DNA of 36,899 nucleotides, from contig JAFTAH010000124.1 of assembly GCA_017458625.1 (NCBI GenBank), forward strand, positions 1 through 36,899, in the 5' to 3' direction. Under the pieces are notes generated by a model that was not told the DNA's origin, ran no database searches, and saw nothing but the letters and a program-made list of their open reading frames with translations. This document shows, one piece after another, positions 8,294 to 15,076 of this stretch. Source of the stretch: Kiritimatiellia bacterium (GTDB lineage: Bacteria > Verrucomicrobiota > Kiritimatiellia > CAIQIC01 > Lenti-01). The translations under genes and the position numbers were made by a program. The stretch's first letter is position 1, and every line of letters starts with the position of its first letter.

Positions 8294-8931
8294 AAGGGGC
8301 GGGCAAGGTGGCGCGGGTGCTGAAGTGGGCGGTGTTGGCGGGGCTTGTCCTCGCGGAGGCGTCCTTTGCGCGGATGGAGAGCGGGCAGGGCGACTCGCGG
8401 GTCCATCCGACGGTGCGGCGCAGGGCGTCCTTTGCGCGGATGGAGAGCGGGCAGGGCGACTGGAAGTCGCCGGGGCCCAACGGGGTGGTGCCGTTCGAGG
8501 TGGAATACCGGCGCGTGCCGATGATGTTTTTTGCGGAGTTTGACCGGCGGGTCGCGTTTGCCTCGGGAAAGCGCGTCGTCATTGACGGGGATTCCGGGGG
8601 ATATGCCGACTTGTCGGTCTATGCACTTCAAGACGGCACCTATGTGTTGACGGACGACGGGGTCACCTTGTCCCGGGTGGACGCAGCGGACGAAACCGTG
8701 GACATGGGGCTGAACGGACGGTGGTACCGATTCCCCGACGGGGCGGCTGAAATCGGGCCTTCATGGTCCGGACACGTGACGATTGTACTGGAAAGCGGCG
8801 AAGAAAAGATCATTGAAGAAAGCGTGCCCTATGGGGACAGTCTGGACGGCTGGCGGTTGCTTGGGAAGTTTGTGCCGTACGGGAAGTTCGTGGCAGGAGA
8901 GGGGCTTGACAAATCAGGTCGAATGAACTAG
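8290..8931 (+). CDS. Probable secreted protein of unknown function
   Basis: This roughly 213-residue protein begins KGAGKVARVLKWAVLAGLVLAEASFA, a good signal peptide (basic start, hydrophobic core, A-x-A-like end). The GTG at 8290 has AAGGG six bases upstream; GTG 8272 is an in-frame alternative. Residues about 24-58 are encoded by an imported-looking repeat (the 38-bp exact repeat at 8358 and 8424), giving RMESGQGD twice. The rest is a beta-rich domain with no motif I recognise, ending LLGKFVPYGKFVAGEGLDKSGRMN. The repeat may have been inserted in frame just after the signal peptide. Confidence 0.55.
   Translation: MKGAGKVARVLKWAVLAGLVLAEASFARMESGQGDSRVHPTVRRRASFARMESGQGDWKSPGPNGVVPFEVEYRRVPMMFFAEFDRRVAFASGKRVVIDGDSGGYADLSVYALQDGTYVLTDDGVTLSRVDAADETVDMGLNGRWYRFPDGAAEIGPSWSGHVTIVLESGEEKIIEESVPYGDSLDGWRLLGKFVPYGKFVAGEGLDKSGRMN
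8358..8461. repeat. In-frame direct repeat of 38 bp within a CDS
   Basis: 8358-8395 and 8424-8461 are identical over 38 bp and offset by 66 bp, an exact number of codons. The second copy runs into the hairpin GGCGACT-GGA-AGTCGCC (8455-8471), which has the same stem-GGA-stem form as the hairpins inside the family 2 palindromic repeats. This suggests a REP-like unit that has entered coding sequence. Confidence 0.75.
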
Positions 8932-8958
8932 TTTATTTGGCAGAGAGGAACCGGAACC

Positions 8959-9237
8959 ATGACAGAAACCGCACCCGCCATCGGATTGTTCGAGGCCAAG
9001 ACGCATTTTTCCCGGATTGTCGACGATTTGGTCAACGGCCGCAGCGGAGCCGTGCCCGTGATGCGGCGGGGGAAGCCGGCGGTGTACATCGTGACGGACG
9101 CGTTTTTCCGCCAGGCCGCCGCGGGGGGGGCGCCGAGCATCCGCTACGGGCTGGCCAAGGGGAAGTACCGGCTGGCGCGCGACATCGACGCCGGGAACGC
9201 CGAGGTGCTGCGGCTGTTCCGGGGGGGCGAACCGTGA
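8959..9237 (+). CDS. Antitoxin, Phd/YefM family
   Basis: This 92-residue protein opens with IGLFEAKTHFSRIVDDLVNG and continues VPVMRRGKPAVYIV, the Phd/YefM fold in which the N-terminal half dimerises and binds the promoter DNA. The C-terminal part (about 58-92) would wrap the toxin. Its stop codon overlaps the start of the PIN-domain toxin by four bases (GTGA), the usual antitoxin-first arrangement. Autorepression of the pair is expected for the family; an operator could lie in the 27 bp before the ATG, but I cannot point to one. Confidence 0.85.
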   Translation: MTETAPAIGLFEAKTHFSRIVDDLVNGRSGAVPVMRRGKPAVYIVTDAFFRQAAAGGAPSIRYGLAKGKYRLARDIDAGNAEVLRLFRGGEP

Positions 9238-9620
9238 AATACCTGCTGGACACGCATCTCCTGCTTTGGGCGATTTCGGGCGACCGGCGCTTTCCGGCGC
9301 GCGCCCGCGAGTTGCTGGCGGAAAGCGGGGCCGAGGCGTTTTTCAGCGCGGCGTCGGTGTGGGAGGTGGCCATCAAGAACGGGTTGCCGAGGCGGTCGCT
9401 GGGGATTCCGGCGGACGCGTTCCGGCGCGAATGCCTGGCGGCGGGATTCCGCGAGCTGTCCGTCGGGGCGCGGCACGCGGCGGCGGTCGAGTCGCTCCCG
9501 CACCGCCACGAGGACCCGTTCGACCGCATCCTGCTCGCGCAGGCCCTGGAGGAAGATTGCACCCTCCTCACCCACGACACCGTTCTTTCCGCCTACGGGG
9601 CGCCCGTGCAGCATGTGTGA
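9234..9620 (+). CDS. vapC: VapC-type toxin, PIN-domain ribonuclease
   Basis: This 128-residue PIN-domain protein begins MKYLLDTHLLLWA with the first catalytic aspartate. It has WEVAIKNGLPRR near residue 43 (catalytic glutamate) and HEDPFDRILLAQALEEDCTLLTHD near 88-111 with the remaining acidic residues, as in COG3744-type VapC. Such toxins cleave RNA, commonly tRNA or rRNA, when the labile antitoxin is lost. Translation starts at GTG 9234 inside the antitoxin stop. The last codons (APVQHV, stop) have a near copy at 12171-12199 fused to a pheT start, suggesting past recombination with another VapC tail. Confidence 0.88.
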   Translation: MKYLLDTHLLLWAISGDRRFPARARELLAESGAEAFFSAASVWEVAIKNGLPRRSLGIPADAFRRECLAAGFRELSVGARHAAAVESLPHRHEDPFDRILLAQALEEDCTLLTHDTVLSAYGAPVQHV

Positions 9621-9636
9621 CGAAATGAGAGGCAAC

Positions 9637-9843
9637 ATGAACGAATGGGATGCCAGGCTCCTGGCCATCGTCAACCGCGCCGTGCGCAAGGCCCAGGACG
9701 AGAACCGCCGCAAGGGGGTACCGAATGTCTATGTCGTGAACGGCACGCTCGTTTGGCAACTGCCCGATGGGACCATCACGGCGGTCGACCCCATGCGCCA
9801 GCCTGCGGGCGAATCCCGGAAAACGGTGGGTGTTTCGCCTTGA
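9637..9843 (+). CDS. Small conserved-looking protein beside the toxin-antitoxin pair
   Basis: This 68-residue soluble protein reads LLAIVNRAVRKAQDENRRKGVPNVYVVNGTLVWQLPDG in two overlapping parts (about 6-43). It has a helix, then a short beta segment ending in the pattern PNVYVVNG...LPDG. Short proteins with this pattern occur in many cyanobacteria and other phyla, often near toxin-antitoxin genes, but no function is known to me. GAGAGG precedes the ATG at 9637; ATG 9613 is in frame but has no ribosome-binding site. It follows vapC by 16 bp, so it may be co-transcribed. Confidence 0.6.
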   Translation: MNEWDARLLAIVNRAVRKAQDENRRKGVPNVYVVNGTLVWQLPDGTITAVDPMRQPAGESRKTVGVSP

Positions 9844-9914
9844 GGAAAAGCGTGAAGAAATTTGGCGCAAAAGGGCATGGAGAAGAGAAAAGGAGAGAGA
9901 GGGAAGAGGTTGTT

Positions 9915-10526
9915 ATGGACGAAAAAGAGAACAAGGTGACGGCGGAACGGCTGACGGGCAAGCAAAGGTGCTGGCGCGGGTTGAAATATTTTTTGTGGGT
10001 GTTTGCTGCGATATTCGTGCTTGTCACGGCATTTTGGTGGTGCACGGCGGGAATCAACAGGCTGTTTTGGGAAACGAACTGCATGTTTTGGGGCATCTAC
10101 AGCCTTCCTGCGGCCGTCTTGACCGGGCTGGCCGTGCTGGCATTGGGACGGCGCCGGCGCTGGCACCGCTTTGCGGCAGGGGGAGTCGCAATCGCGGCAT
10201 TCGTTGTTTGGTTGCGGACTATATGGCCGGCTTTCGAGTGCTATTGCCCGTGGAATCCGGCCATCGACACGCAGTTCGCGCCGGGGTATTCGGAGGAGGC
10301 GTTTTCCGCCGTCCGTCCCGGGATGGCCGAGGCCGAAGTGGTGGCCCTGCTCGGCGAACCATTCTACAAGCAGGACGTGCACGACGGGGACGGCAACGCA
10401 TACGACCTGTGGTACTACACGGCGGACGGAAAATGCGAACACGGCGATTACGCCTGGCTGGGCCGCGAAATCGCCATCCGGGACGGAGTGGTGCTGTATG
10501 CCGGCAGGCTCGTGCACTACGACTGA
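9915..10526 (+). CDS. Membrane protein with C-terminal SmpA/OmlA-like domain
   Basis: This 203-residue protein has a cytoplasmic basic start, three membrane helices (about 22-45, 55-75, 80-100) and a soluble C-terminal domain. The N-terminus AERLTGKQRCWRGLKYF makes it a paralogue of the 7913 protein. The C-terminal part FSAVRPGMAEAEVVALLGEP and the following DGNAYDLWYYTADGK resemble the SmpA/OmlA (BamE-like) fold, a small domain found in envelope proteins. AGAGG lies six bases before the ATG at 9915. A role in the envelope is inference. Confidence 0.65.
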   Translation: MDEKENKVTAERLTGKQRCWRGLKYFLWVFAAIFVLVTAFWWCTAGINRLFWETNCMFWGIYSLPAAVLTGLAVLALGRRRRWHRFAAGGVAIAAFVVWLRTIWPAFECYCPWNPAIDTQFAPGYSEEAFSAVRPGMAEAEVVALLGEPFYKQDVHDGDGNAYDLWYYTADGKCEHGDYAWLGREIAIRDGVVLYAGRLVHYD

Positions 10527-10549
10527 AGAGAGAGCAGAGGAACACGGTA

Positions 10550-11722
10550 GTGGCTGAAAGAGAGCACAAATTGGCGAAGGAACGGTCCGTCCCCCCCCTC
10601 ACGGTGGCGGTGCCGGAGACGTATGCCTCGCTCGTTTCCGCCATCGAAGGGCTGGTTGCCGACGCGCGGAGCGGTCTTGCGGCGGCGATGAACGCCATCA
10701 TGCTCCGGACGTATTGGCGGACGGGCGAATACATCGTGGAATACGAGCAGCACGGCGCCGACCGGGCGGTCTACGGGGAAGGACTGATGCGGCGTCTCGC
10801 CCGCGATTTGGCTCTCCGCCTGGGACGCGGTTTTGCCCACTCGAATTTGCATTACATGCGCAAGTTCTACCTCGTTTCCAAGAAAGTCCAGACGTCTGGA
10901 CTTTTCGCGGACGGCCAAGTTCCCGGCTTTCCGACCTGGAGCCACTGGCTGGAAATCCTGCGCGCGGACGACCCGCTCGAAATCGCGTTCTATTGCCGCG
11001 AATGCGAGCGGTCCAAGTGGAGCGTCCGGGAGTTGCGGCGGCAGATGCAGTCGATGCTGTTCCACCGGATTGCGCTGTCGCGCGACAAGGAAGGGGTTCT
11101 CGCGCTGGCGGGCCAGGGCGACGAAGTGCGCCGCCCGTCGGACATCCTGCGCGACCCCTACGTGCTGGAGTTCGCGGGCCTGCCGGTGGCGGAGCGCCTG
11201 AAGGAGGGACGCCTCCACGCGGCGCTGGTCGGGCACCTGCGCGACTTCCTGCTGGAACTCGGGCGCGGCTTCTCGTTCGTGGCGAGCCAATACCGCATTC
11301 CGCTCAACACGGGACATCCCTGCAAGGTCGACCTCGTATTCTACAACTTCCTCCTCAAATGCTTCGTGCTGATCGACCTCAAGCGCGGCATGGTCCGCCA
11401 CCAGGACATCGGCCAGATGAACCTCTACCTCAACTACTTCAAGGCCGAGGTTGGCTCGCCGGACGACGCCGAACCCGTCGGCATCGTCCTCGGGGCCAAC
11501 AAGGACGACTTGGTCGTCCAGTACGCGACGCAAGGCATTTCCAACCACCTTTTCGTCAGCAAATACCAGCTCTACCTGCCCGACGAGCGGCAGCTCCGCG
11601 GAAAGCTCTCGGCCCTCCTCGAGCACGCCCCGGACGGGACGCGCCGCGAATGCACCGCCTCCCGCACGGGGAAGAAACACTGGCGGAATTCCGGTTCGCC
11701 GAAGGGAAACGAAGACAGATGA
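10550..11722 (+). CDS. YhcG/DUF1016 family PD-(D/E)XK nuclease-like protein
   Basis: This 390-residue protein has the two-part YhcG layout. The N-terminal DUF1016 region (about 20-190) has MNAIMLRTYWRTGEYIVEYEQ and LARDLALRLGRGFAHSNLHYM. The C-terminal nuclease domain reads CKVDLVFYN ... CFVLIDLKRG, giving the D...DxK triad, then GQMNLYLNYF. Such proteins are found near restriction systems and mobile DNA and are thought to act on DNA, but their substrate is not settled. Translation probably starts at GTG 10550 with AGAGG upstream. The stop overlaps the next ATG (ATGA), so the two are likely coupled. Confidence 0.82.
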   Translation: MAEREHKLAKERSVPPLTVAVPETYASLVSAIEGLVADARSGLAAAMNAIMLRTYWRTGEYIVEYEQHGADRAVYGEGLMRRLARDLALRLGRGFAHSNLHYMRKFYLVSKKVQTSGLFADGQVPGFPTWSHWLEILRADDPLEIAFYCRECERSKWSVRELRRQMQSMLFHRIALSRDKEGVLALAGQGDEVRRPSDILRDPYVLEFAGLPVAERLKEGRLHAALVGHLRDFLLELGRGFSFVASQYRIPLNTGHPCKVDLVFYNFLLKCFVLIDLKRGMVRHQDIGQMNLYLNYFKAEVGSPDDAEPVGIVLGANKDDLVVQYATQGISNHLFVSKYQLYLPDERQLRGKLSALLEHAPDGTRRECTASRTGKKHWRNSGSPKGNEDR

Positions 11723-12111
11723 GTACGGCGGCAAACAGGCAAAGCGGACGGCCGGCGATTGCAATCGATTGCAACCGATGCAGTCGAAGGATGCTTGGGC
11801 GGTGTTTGAACGAACTTTGCGACGATTGGGAGAGCGTGGCGTCAGTGTGCGCCGGGTTGGGGATCGAAGCGGCGGACGCGGCGGGGGCCGGGGCGGTCGG
11901 GGATTGCCTGCGGCGCGCCGTGGAGGAAGGTCTGGCCGAGGCGTTCGATTTCCGGGAGGGCGCCGGGTTCGTCCGGCACGTTGGGGGGCTGGAAAACATG
12001 GAGAAGCTTTGGTTTTTCATCACGGAGCGGGGGCGGGAGGCATTGGAAGAAATGCCGGAAGAGTGGTTTGCCGGGGCGGGGGCGGAGGGGGATGGCTCGG
12101 TTTGGATTTGA
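11719..12111 (+). CDS. Unknown protein coupled to the YhcG-like gene
   Basis: This protein of up to 130 residues is not recognised. Its ATG overlaps the preceding stop as ATGA. The first 24 residues are largely encoded by the 10-bp GATTGCARTC repeat at 11757-11787, so the real start may be ATG 11791, giving a 106-residue protein starting LGRCLNELCDDWESVAS. The rest is helical with AVEEGLAEAFDF and a C-terminal FFITERGREALEEMPEEWF. That ending resembles the wing of a winged-helix domain, which would suit a regulator, but this is weak. Confidence 0.5.
   Translation: MSTAANRQSGRPAIAIDCNRCSRRMLGRCLNELCDDWESVASVCAGLGIEAADAAGAGAVGDCLRRAVEEGLAEAFDFREGAGFVRHVGGLENMEKLWFFITERGREALEEMPEEWFAGAGAEGDGSVWI
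11757..11787. repeat. Tandem 10-bp palindromic repeat, array 1
   Basis: There are three units of about 10 bp (GATTGCAATC, GATTGCAACC, GATGCAGTC). The first unit is a perfect palindrome. The same array type recurs at 12540-12571 just upstream of pheT. Here it falls within or just before the start of the unknown gene at 11719. Confidence 0.75.
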
Positions 12112-12142
12112 AGCGAAGGAACGACAGACAGAAGAGAGAAAG

Positions 12143-12199
12143 ATGAAGATTCCGGTTTCATGGTTGAAGGAATACGTGGCTCCCGTGCGGCATGTGTGA
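12143..12199 (+). pseudogene. Chimeric relic: pheT 5' end joined to vapC 3' end
   Basis: This 18-codon reading frame begins MKIPVSWLKEYV, the characteristic N-terminus of PheT (the real gene begins MKIPLSWLHEYV 475 bp downstream), and ends APVRHV-stop. The ending matches the VapC C-terminus APVQHV-stop; the 27 bases ending at the two stop codons agree at 24 positions (compare 9594-9620). AGAGAGAAAG precedes the ATG as a possible ribosome-binding site. It is most simply a junction left by recombination between a pheT start and a vapC tail. It contains no phenylalanine codons, so it is unlikely to be an attenuator leader. Confidence 0.65.
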
Positions 12200-12206
12200 G
12201 GGTTTG

Positions 12207-12286
12207 GCCGCAAAGAACGCAAAGGGCAGAAGAGAGAGAAAAGAGTGGAAGGGAAGCGGGAGTTGTGAGCGAAGGGCGGACAGTGA
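12207..12286 (+). repeat. Composite repeat with start-cassette, copy 3
   Basis: GCCGCAAAGAACGCAAAGGGC followed by a purine-rich spacer and the 40-bp start cassette repeats the order seen at 7834-7916. The two copies lie just after pheS and just before pheT, bracketing the accessory genes. The cassette again ends GAAGGGCGGACA-GTG (12283). Confidence 0.75.
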
Positions 12287-12313
12287 TGGCGGGAGGGGGG
12301 CGGAAGGGAAGGT

Positions 12314-12444
12314 TTCCACGGTGTGGAAAACTGGGTTCCATGGTGTGGAATAACGGCAAAACTGGGTTCCATGGCGTGGAAGTTTTTCGAAAACATGCTT
12401 CCATGGCGTGGAAAAACGGCGAAAATGGCTTCCATGGCGTGGAA
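12314..12444. repeat. Array of five TTCCA-N5-TGGAA palindromes
   Basis: Five 15-bp palindromes start at 12314, 12336, 12367, 12399 and 12430. Four share TTCCATGGYGTGGAA and the first reads TTCCACGGTGTGGAA. Intervals are 22, 31, 32 and 31 bp, so the last four recur every three helical turns. Spacers are not conserved apart from short words. A related array with the same spacing lies at 36769-36847. Confidence 0.85.
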
Positions 12445-12486
12445 GATTCCGCAGAGCGACGACTCCCCAAGGGGAGCAGGGGGGAG

Positions 12487-12526
12487 ACGACGAATCGACG
12501 AAACGACGAAACGACGAAACGACAAG
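12487..12526. repeat. Tandem 8-bp repeat ACGACGAA
   Basis: There are five head-to-tail units, the second beginning TCGACGAA and the last decayed to ACGACAAG. Just before it is a 14-bp palindrome CTCCCC-AA-GGGGAG (12463-12476). Both belong to the repeat cluster between the pheT relic and pheT. Confidence 0.75.
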
Positions 12527-12539
12527 ATGGGGGATGGGC

Positions 12540-12571
12540 GATTGCAATCGATTGCAGTCGATTGCAGTCGA
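12540..12571. repeat. Tandem 10-bp palindromic repeat, array 2
   Basis: GATTGCAATC is followed by two GATTGCAGTC units with no spacer, a period of one helical turn. The array ends about 46 bp upstream of the pheT start and is the counterpart of 11757-11787. Confidence 0.8.
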
Positions 12572-12617
12572 GGGCGGGGGGAATGGATTTTGAACAAGGA
12601 CTGAAGGGAGCATAGAG

Positions 12618-15029
12618 ATGAAAATTCCGCTTTCCTGGCTGCATGAATATGTTGAGTTCGACGACACGGTGGAGGGGCTGTGCGACAAGCTGACGTTCTC
12701 GGGCATCGAGGTCGAGGCCGTGGAGCGCACGGCGGAGGCGCCGAAGGGCGTCGTCGCGGCGAAGATCACCGCCATCGCGGACCACCCGGACAGCGACCAC
12801 CTCCACCTCTGCACGGTCGAGTACGGCGCGGAGGCCCCGCTGACGATCGTGTGCGGGGCGCCGAACGTCGCGGTGGGCATGGTGGCGCCGCTGGCACCGC
12901 TGGGCACGGAGCTGCCGGGCGGCTTCAAGATCGAGCGCCGCAAGGTGCGCGGCGTCGAAAGCTGCGGCATGCTCTGCGCCGCGGACGAGCTCGGGCTCTC
13001 GGCCGACCACTCCGGCCTCATGCCGCTCCCGCCGGACACGGTGCCCGGCACGCCGCTCGCCGACCTGCTCCCGCCGCCGGAAACCGTCATCGAGGTCGAG
13101 ATCACGCCGAACCGCGGCGACGAGCTGTCGATGGTGGGCGTCGCCCGCGAGGTGGCCGCGCTCTACCATTCGCAGGTCAAGCTTCCGGCTGTCGACTTCG
13201 AGGAGTCGGCCGCCACGCCCGTCGAGTCGCTGGCCAGCGTCGACCTGCAGGATGCCACGGACTGCCCGCGCTACACGGCGCGCGTCTTCGAGAATGTGCG
13301 CATCGTTCCCGCCCCCGACTGGATGCAGCGCCGTCTTGCCGCCGCCGGCGTCCGACCCATCAACAACGTCGTCGACATCTCCAACTACGTCATGCTCGAG
13401 CTCGGGCAGCCGCTCCATACGTTCGACTACGACCTGCTCGCCGGCCACCGCATCGTCGTCCGCCATCCCGCCCCGGGCGAGGGCATCATGACCCTCGACG
13501 GCGTGGAGCGCCCCCTCGCGCCCGAGATGCTGGCCATCTGCGACGCCGAAAAGCCCATGGCCGTCGCCGGCGTCATGGGCGGCGAGCACTCTGGCATCGC
13601 CGACGGCACCACGCGCGTCCTGCTCGAGGCCGCCACCTTCCGGCCCGCCGCCATCCGCGCCACCAGCAAGCAGCTTGCCCTCGCCAGCGAGTCCAGCTAC
13701 CGCTACGTCCGCGGCGTGCCCGCCGACCTCGCGGACTTCGCCAGCCGCCGCGCCGCCCACCTGCTCCAGCGCTACGCCGGGGCCACGGTCGCCGCCGGCG
13801 CCATCGACTGCTGGCCCGCCCCCAAGCGTCCCTGGCCCGTCACCTGCCGCCTCGCCCGCCTCCAGACCCTCCTCGGCGTCAAAACCACCATCGACGAGAT
13901 GGAGCGCATCTTCAACGCCCTCGGTTTGGCCACGCGGGAGAAGACCGCCGACGCCATCACGGTCGAGATTCCCACCTTCCGCGAGGACCTCACCCGCGAG
14001 GCCGACCTCTGCGAGGAGTTCGTCCGCATCTACGGGCTCAAGAACCTGCCGCCCGTGCGCCCCGTCGCCACCCTCGTCGAAGGCGCCGACGACGCCCCCT
14101 TCCAGGCCAAGCAGCGCCTCCGCGAAGCCCTCGTCGGGCTTGGCCTCCAGGAGGCCATGAACTACTCCTTCACCGCCGACGCCCTGCTTGACCGCTTCGA
14201 CGCCGCCGACGCCCCGCGCCGCGTCAAGCTCCTCGACCCCCTTGGCGCCGACCACGCCGTCATGCGCACCAGCCTCCTGCCGCAGCTCGTCGAGAACATC
14301 GGCCTCAACGTGTCCCGCCAGGTGTCCGCCGCCGCCCTCTTCGAGATTGGCCGCACGTTCGCCCTCGGCGCCGATGGCGTCCCCGTCGACACCGACCACC
14401 TCGGCATCGCCCTCCTCGGCCCCGCCGGCCGCATCGGACTCGGCAAATACCAGCCCTACGCCGCCGCCGACATGTTCCTCTGGCTCAAGGGCCTCTGGGA
14501 GTCGCTGGCCGACGCCCTCTCCCTGCGCGGCGTCCAGATGCGACCCGCCGACGCGCCCTTTGCCATGCCCGCCCTGGGCCTCGACCTCTACGTCGAGGGC
14601 AAGAAGATTGGCCACCTCGGCATCCTCAAGCCCGAGATTGCCCGCCACTGGCGCATCCTGCAGCCCGTCGGCGTGCTCGAGGCGGCCCTGGCCCCGCTGC
14701 TCCGCGTCCCCGCCGCCCGCCGCACGCTCGTCCCGCCGCCCGCCTACCCCTCCACCAGCCGCGACATCGCCCTCATCGTCGACACGGCCGTCCGCCACGA
14801 GCAGGTCTTGAAGATCGCCCGCAAGGCGGCCCCGCCCGAACTCGAGTCCGTCGAGCTTTTCGACATCTACCAGGGCAAGAACCTCCCGGCCGGCAAGAAG
14901 TCCATGGCCTACTCCTTCACCTACCGCTCCAAGACCGGCACCCTCACCGACGACCAGGCCAACGCCTTCCAGCAGAAGATCACGGCCGCCCTCCTCGCCC
15001 AGCTCCCCGCCACCCTGCGCGAAATGTGA
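12618..15029 (+). CDS. pheT: Phenylalanyl-tRNA synthetase beta subunit
   Basis: This 803-residue protein has the full PheT domain order. The N-terminal segment MKIPLSWLHEYV is followed by a tRNA-binding OB domain (about 40-150, KITAIADHPDSDHLHLC), the B3/B4 editing domain (about 215-380, PINNVVDISNYVMLELGQP), and B5 (about 400-475). Next come the catalytic-like core and a C-terminal ferredoxin-fold anticodon-binding domain (about 705-803, YPSTSRDIALIVD). It partners PheS in the tetramer. GAAGGGAG lies ahead of the ATG. The distance from pheS and the repeat-filled upstream region are unusual for a gene pair that is nearly always an operon. Confidence 0.95.
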   Translation: MKIPLSWLHEYVEFDDTVEGLCDKLTFSGIEVEAVERTAEAPKGVVAAKITAIADHPDSDHLHLCTVEYGAEAPLTIVCGAPNVAVGMVAPLAPLGTELPGGFKIERRKVRGVESCGMLCAADELGLSADHSGLMPLPPDTVPGTPLADLLPPPETVIEVEITPNRGDELSMVGVAREVAALYHSQVKLPAVDFEESAATPVESLASVDLQDATDCPRYTARVFENVRIVPAPDWMQRRLAAAGVRPINNVVDISNYVMLELGQPLHTFDYDLLAGHRIVVRHPAPGEGIMTLDGVERPLAPEMLAICDAEKPMAVAGVMGGEHSGIADGTTRVLLEAATFRPAAIRATSKQLALASESSYRYVRGVPADLADFASRRAAHLLQRYAGATVAAGAIDCWPAPKRPWPVTCRLARLQTLLGVKTTIDEMERIFNALGLATREKTADAITVEIPTFREDLTREADLCEEFVRIYGLKNLPPVRPVATLVEGADDAPFQAKQRLREALVGLGLQEAMNYSFTADALLDRFDAADAPRRVKLLDPLGADHAVMRTSLLPQLVENIGLNVSRQVSAAALFEIGRTFALGADGVPVDTDHLGIALLGPAGRIGLGKYQPYAAADMFLWLKGLWESLADALSLRGVQMRPADAPFAMPALGLDLYVEGKKIGHLGILKPEIARHWRILQPVGVLEAALAPLLRVPAARRTLVPPPAYPSTSRDIALIVDTAVRHEQVLKIARKAAPPELESVELFDIYQGKNLPAGKKSMAYSFTYRSKTGTLTDDQANAFQQKITAALLAQLPATLREM

Positions 15030-15076
15030 CGCGCCCCCGCGCTCCCCGCCCAAAAGCCGCCCAAGCACTCCAAAAA

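Larger units (their letters stand above)
12286..12615 (+). other. Open frame running through the pheT-upstream repeats
   Basis: From the start-cassette GTG (12283) or the ATG beside it (12286), a frame of about 110 codons stays open through the TTCCA/TGGAA, ACGACGAA and GATTGCARTC arrays. It stops at 12613-12615, three bases before the pheT ATG. The product would be low-complexity (FHGVE, SMAWK, NDETTKR) and unlike a folded protein. It could still be translated and so couple to pheT. I treat it as a curiosity and not as a gene. Confidence 0.25.

Noticed and set aside
12143..12199. Attenuator leader peptide controlling pheT
   Set aside because: A Phe-responsive leader should be rich in Phe codons. 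This frame has none, and no terminator hairpin with a T-tract follows. The pheT and vapC matches explain it better.
12314..12444. CRISPR array upstream of pheT
   Set aside because: Repeats are 15-bp dyads with 7-17-bp spacers, too short for CRISPR, spacers are not protospacer-like, and no cas genes are in the window.
11556..15068. Long minus-strand open frame of 1170 codons opposite pheT and the repeat cluster
   Set aside because: It runs antisense to pheT and through intergenic repeats. Composition is typical of a shadow frame in high-GC DNA.
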